In this document: positions 59,107-64,000 of the stretch, one piece after another | Layout: the number at the start of each line of letters is the position of its first letter | How positions within the stretch are numbered: position 1 is the stretch's first letter | DNA from: Gari tellinella | Lineage: Eukaryota > Mollusca > Bivalvia > Cardiida > Psammobiidae | Direction of reading: 5' to 3' | DNA: 64,000 nt | NCBI GenBank assembly: GCA_922989275.2 | Contig: OV277858.1 | Location: 372,001-436,000, forward strand | Program-made: the position numbers and the translations under genes | The notes under the pieces: model-generated | Database searches by the model: none | What the model was told of the DNA's origin: nothing | Seen by the model: the letters and a program-made list of their open reading frames with translations, nothing else

Positions 59107-59848
59107 AACAAGAGCCTCATGGGGCATATTTCGCTCACCAGAGAATAGCTGACAAAATGGAGATAATGATTTATGTCCAGGACCGGGCCATTTTTTTCAC
59201 GAGGGGCATTATTAAATTTGAACAATCTTGATAGAGGACCTGTAAATGCTGCTATGTGCCAAATATCTAAGATCAGGGTACATGGGTTTTAATCAAGATG
59301 ATTTTTTTAACCTTCCATTGAAAAAATCTATGTTTAGCTCCTGTGACGTACATATGCAACAGACTGAAAATATTTGAACAAAATAATTATAGGACATCTA
59401 GAAGTGTCACTGCCACATATCAAAGTTCTGGCCACATTAGTTTCAGAGAAAACGTTTAAAGATTTCACTATAAAACTCTATGTATATATGTGACCCACAG
59501 GGCGGGGTCATTTTTTTTACCCCTGGGACATAATTTGAACAATCTTGATAGAGAATCTGTAGATAATGCTTTGTGCCAAATATCTAAGCTCAGGGTACTG
59601 TGGTTTCAGACAAGAAGATTTTTTAAGTTTTTATTGGAACGAGCTTTTTTAGCTCTTGTGACCTAGATATGTAACGGACCAGAACTTTTTGAACAATTTA
59701 GAAAGAGCAACATATAAGGATCATTCCTGCAAAGTGTGGTAAAGATCCATTCAGTTGTTTAGGAGAAGATATCATTTAAAGACATATTTGACGACAGACG
59801 GACGAACGACGTACGACGACTGACACAGGACGATCAAAATAGCTCACC
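59107..59848. repeat. Second copy of the 55933-type interspersed repeat
   Basis: It has the same start (AACAAGAGCCTCATGGGGCA) and similar end (GACGACAGACGG...AATAGCTCACC) as 55933-57131, but fewer internal units (near 59218 and 59538). Confidence 0.8.
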
Positions 59849-60900
59849 AAATTTGATAAAGATGTCGAGTGAGTATTTTCTGTGTTTATTAGTTCAGTTT
59901 GAAACCATCATCAGTCAAGCACTTTCTTTTATATTGTCATGTACTCAACAAGGTTAAGCTGATTTAACTGACTGCTGCTTTATCGCTTCACTGAGCTTCT
60001 CTAAATTCAACGGGCTACTTTAATTGAAAGCTATTACCACTTTTAAGCTCATGTATTACAGTAATACAGTTTAACTTTAAATTTACCTAGCAGCTACCAT
60101 TTTAGATTTTGTAGCTTTTAGCGGCTTGTCGTGCAAAATATAACTTGTTAAACTTGTAACTAAAAATAAATATTCAACTAGCAACTTAGGCCCTATCTGC
60201 TACTAGAACATTGTGATAACTTTGTAAACATTACTCAACATCTAATCAGGAATTCAGCATCCAATCTGTTTTTATACATGTTTTCAAACCTTCAGATTGT
60301 AATAGAAGAAAATATAACTTGTACAGATGAAGCGGATGAAAAGTCAATATTTAATAGCTTGATACAGACTAAATCAATATGACTATCCATTATACCTTTT
60401 AATATGAAAGAAGCAGTTCTATTTGAAATGAGAGATAATGCCGACCCTAAAGCGCTCACCTCGATCGTTACCGTTTTACTTACAAACTTGACCTTGCGTA
60501 ACTCTCCGATTTCTCCCTTTTCGCGTATCTTTATGATAGAGTGATTTACTAACATTTGCGCAGCTACGTTCTTACATAAATTCAAGCGTAGCTTTACGCA
60601 AACCAATAGTGGTTGTAAACTAAGCGTAAATAGTAAACCTAACCTACAAAGGCTCTTTTTTGGGGTTTGTAAAGCAGCTAGCGGTCACTGTTTTGCAACG
60701 ATGTGAGTGATTTGGCGAAACTTGACCCATTTGATAATAAATTTGATATTTATAATTTATTTATTTGGATTACCCTCTATTTTTAGGACAGATGTTATGA
60801 AAAATCTAATGAACCTCATACTCGACTCAGCTTCAGATCTTAATGCATATAACATTTGTGTGAATTTTCATTTATATCCCTCTAATAGTTTACTATAAAA
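59849..60900. other. Non-genic DNA
   Basis: No supported gene or repeat was seen. Confidence 0.5.
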
Positions 60901-60929
60901 CTCTGGACAAACAAAATGTTGATGGACGA

Positions 60930-61300
60930 ATGAACGGACAAACGAGCGGATTCACGGACGGACGGACAGGGCCACGCCAATAAACGACCATCTTCAGAGG
61001 TGGGCCTATAAACATGAGTTACATACATACAAAAATACATACATTTTACAATTAAGGTAAAGGTCAAGGTGACCTATAAGTAGTATGCGACACTCCCCCA
61101 TCCGATGATGTACTCACACACCCAATTTGCTATTCCTAGCTCATACAGTACAGAAGATAGTCTCCGGACAAACTTTAAAAAAATGAGGTCAATATATATT
61201 ATCCTCCTTAGGTAGACCGTTCGTCCTATATAATTAGGCTTAGGGAGACCGCTGGATTAGGGAGACAATTGTTGGTCTCCTTAATATTTTGACCAATCAT
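60930..61300. repeat. GGAC microsatellite plus a diverged AGGTCA-type repeat unit
   Basis: ACGGACGGACGGACAGGG lies at about 60955-60972. Then 61035-61190 resembles the palindrome-centre repeat (CATTTTACAATTAAGG, AAAGGTCAAGGTGACCTATA, TATTCCTAGCTCATACAGTA). GTCTCC-type motifs follow to 61300. Confidence 0.65.
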
Positions 61301-61886
61301 AACTAAAGATTGAGACCAAAGAGACCATTATTTTGTCTGTCATTCGTTTCAAATTAAGCACATTTAGTGTTACATAAAACATTTTTACCATTGAGTATTT
61401 ACTTTTGATGCTAGATGTGTTTTAATAATTGATGGCGTATATCTCATATCCTATAAAATACTGATAAAGGAGACCAAATATTTTTCCGAAAATTTCCATA
61501 CAATTCGCTATATCAAGGAATTTTTGTAATGCTCCAAGGTTAATTAGGCCCTAATCTATCATTTGAGCAATGAATTGTTGTCAAATACTGCTAAAAAAAT
61601 CTATTTTTCGTCATCCACAGTGTTCCCACTGTTAGATAATTTGCTCTCTGTGCCGATATCTGTTCGGAAAAAAAACATTCGGCAATTTGCGGAAAAAATG
61701 TTATTTCATGGTGGTACAGCGATATATTATTTGCCAGAGTTATTTTTGCAATGGGAAATCAATAAATATTGTTAATCAATGATATATTTTGAATACAATA
61801 AATTGGAAATAAAAGGAGAAGTAGAAGTATAACACACCGGAATTACCCGAGAAGACATCGGCATTCCGACTATTCACCTCTGGAAA

Positions 61887-61918
61887 ATGGCTGCGCCCTT
61901 GAGCTACAGAAAGCGATG
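61887..61918 (+). other. Candidate first coding exon (weak)
   Basis: ATGGCTGCGCCCTTGAGCTA in good initiation context (AAAATGG) reads MAAPLSYRKR and is followed directly by GTAAAA, a possible splice donor at 61919. The upstream 80 bp is GC-richer than its surroundings. No downstream exon was recognised, so this stays a hint. Confidence 0.2.
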
Positions 61919-64000
61919 GTAAAATTTTATTATTTGTATTTTGATCAGTTGATTTAAGTTATATATTGAAACAGTTGTCTTTAAAGCACATTGATTTACA
62001 TTGTGTCATTGATTTATCTTGTGGTTTAACAAAGATTATAATATGATAAGGTGCAGTGGTTTAAGTTTCATCCGTGCTTTTGCGCCCCACCTCTTTTCAC
62101 ATTTGGAAAGATTGGTCGTTGTTTGCGATATGCGTTTTACTAGTTTTTACATAGATGTATTTTGTTCAAGGTTTTCTTCTTTTACTCTTTGCATAATGTA
62201 AATTAGTGTTTACCTTTCGTCTTTTTTTTTGAAAATTCAGACTGAGTGACAGTCACTTTGCGGAGTTGACACTCAGCCTGAATGACCTTGGCAAACAGTT
62301 TGTGGCGGTAGTACATCTAAATTAGTCAACCAGAGTCAACACTTTTTTAAGGAATTTCAGAGCTGCCGTTTCTCCGGATATTTTCTAAAGATTCGGATTT
62401 TTATCCTAGCATATCGTAGCTTAAAACAGGCTGAAAGTAAAGCAGAATGCTTAAGGCGTATTCTGCTTTAAATACTTTTACACAGTGGCTATGTGTACGA
62501 CCAGTCATAAAAATAACACACATTCTATGTTTACGTCAAACAATATTTCTGGTCACGCATGCACACATGTTAATGTGTCTGACACGGTCGTAAAAATAAA
62601 GGCGATTGTCGTAACTTTAGTTACAAAATAGTTACCGGTCTAAGTACTCCGTGCTTTAAGATTAAATATTGACTAACTTTGTCGAAAAAGTTTACAGATT
62701 CATAACTTCTTTACGAATGTAGTGTTCTTAGATTATTTTATTAAAACTTTTCCAACTAGAAACGCATAAATAACATGCCTTTCATTTGTTGACTTGTAGG
62801 AGAAGGCTAACTTGCTCATCTCTGAATCTCTGAGTATAATAATAATTACTCCGACACGGAATTGAGTTAAATCAAGACATATTAAAACTGATGTATTAGT
62901 CTAAAAGAAATACTATATGGTGAAACAAATTCATAATTATTCAGCTGATCTAATTAGCCTCGGTAAAAATATTTTACACACCGATCATCGCGGCGCCATG
63001 TACATAAAAAAGTAACAATTAAGCATGGAGTAAATACAGATTACTAGGTGATATAAGTTATAACAAGTGTCTGTGATGCGGACTTGATTGACAGTTGATT
63101 GTAAACAAATGCCCCCCATAATCCGATAATTAGCCTATAACAGTATAAGCGAACGCCGCCAGTCTATGATGAATTAATTTTATATCACTGATTGTGATTT
63201 GCATCGACTTATTTGCGATATCGTAACTATATTAATGCCGAATATAGTCTATTTAGACATTTGTCTCGAGTTACGGTATCGCAGCTAGCATCGACTGAGA
63301 ACGATGTCACGGTAGTTTGCTTTAACCTTTTTACAGTGATTAAATTGGCGGAAGTAAAGTCACAGACATTCGTGTTTCCATATATTTTCTAGTTAGGTGG
63401 AATGCTACAGAAGCATTCTGGTTCTCTATCCGGCTGCTTTATGCATCAATATGTTTGAAAAATAGATATGTTGACCAATGCAAAATGGGTAACCCACATC
63501 ACAATTAAATTTACCGTTAAAATTACGACGGCTGTTTTTTTTACCTCTGTGTTTCAATTTCGGCCGAAAATATTTTGTGCGCATGCGCGAGCGAAAATTA
63601 TTTTTGATGTAAAAACAGAATCTCGGTTATCTTTAGGACTCGTCGTAAACAAAGCCACTGCGTTACTTTTAACCTGTTTTAAGCAGTCATACTTGTGTCA
63701 TCAAAATAAGAAACAGACTATTGGGTTAAAGACTTTTCCTCAGTCCTTTGAAAGAGTCCCCCCCATAGAATTTGAGGTGTCAATGTAACTGTCAAAACAT
63801 GTTTAGCACGCGCAGCCGGTTGGTATACCAATATCAGTTTACCTGGTGATAACCGGATTATACTCACGCTCTAGTGCTTTTCAATGGTTAGTTCCAACCA
63901 AACTATCAAATATAAAGGTCGAGTCTCACACGAGAGGCTTCAACGGTTCTTTGCTAGCGACATAGCCATACAATCCATTATTTTTGCAAGGAAATTGTCT
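61919..64000. other. Non-genic or intronic DNA
   Basis: Only a short palindrome (AAAGCAGAAT/ATTCTGCTTT, about 62439-62469) and one arm-like GCAAACAGTTTGTGG (near 62291) stand out. No coding sequence is supported. Confidence 0.5.

Noticed and set aside
63468..63788. 106-codon plus-strand frame near the right edge
   Set aside because: No domain, no codon-use signal by eye, and AT-rich flanks without splice support.
1..64000. CRISPR arrays, bacterial operons or prophage
   Set aside because: The tandem repeats have irregular spacers or none, all recognisable proteins are eukaryotic transposon types, and there are no ribosome-binding sites or operon-like gene packing.

Overview
The window is eukaryotic, AT-rich and almost wholly made of transposable elements and their remains. 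No complete host gene is visible. The repeat content (tyrosine-recombinase retroelements, Penelope-like elements, TGACCTTTGACC-type tandem repeats, GGAC/GACA microsatellites, a dispersed CAAACAGTTTG hairpin family and units opening CAAGAGCC..ATGGGGCATATTTCGCTCACC) suggests a bivalve mollusc. That is inference from repeat style, not from a marker gene.

Layout. 1-7407: the 3' part of a Ty3/gypsy LTR retrotransposon, with a pol ORF running off the left edge, an extra zinc-finger/coiled-coil ORF pair after pol, and a 959-bp 3' LTR. 7408-13637: non-coding DNA with foldback repeats (one perfect 30-bp stem), a short Penelope-like 3' end, a LINE tail fragment and microsatellites. 13638-15050: a 5'-truncated, minus-strand Penelope-like copy. 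16539-16855: a minisatellite. 17202-21416: a well-preserved minus-strand Ngaro/DIRS-type element with gag-RT-RNase H, tyrosine recombinase and SGNH hydrolase in three overlapping frames. 25911-27665: a 5'-truncated, frameshifted LINE. 30938-33455: a 2.5-kb element with 45-bp terminal inverted repeats (TIRs) and TA flanks, holding two tRNA-like cassettes. 34454-38927: a Tc1-like element with perfect TIRs, split by a 3.3-kb long-TIR element whose ends each carry nine copies of GTCATTTCGTA(G/A)CC.

39545-54186 is one very large imperfect inverted repeat. The left arm is intact (39545-42480). The right arm (43100-54186) has been opened twice: by a 3.3-kb DNA transposon (45792-49102, ~500-bp TIRs, 5-bp target duplication, a zinc-finger exon inside) and by a degraded Penelope-like element (49163-53770). 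The left arm preserves the pre-insertion sequence of both sites, so the order of events can be read directly.

54187-61300 holds bivalve-style tandem and interspersed repeats. 61300-64000 has little recognisable content apart from one weak candidate first exon at 61887.

The genes present serve element mobility (reverse transcription, integration, recombination, transposition) rather than a host pathway. The most distinctive structures are the mirrored nine-motif TIR element, the long-TIR transposon with a possible spliced zinc-finger transcript, the Ngaro element with its hydrolase, and the arm-versus-arm record of nested insertion.
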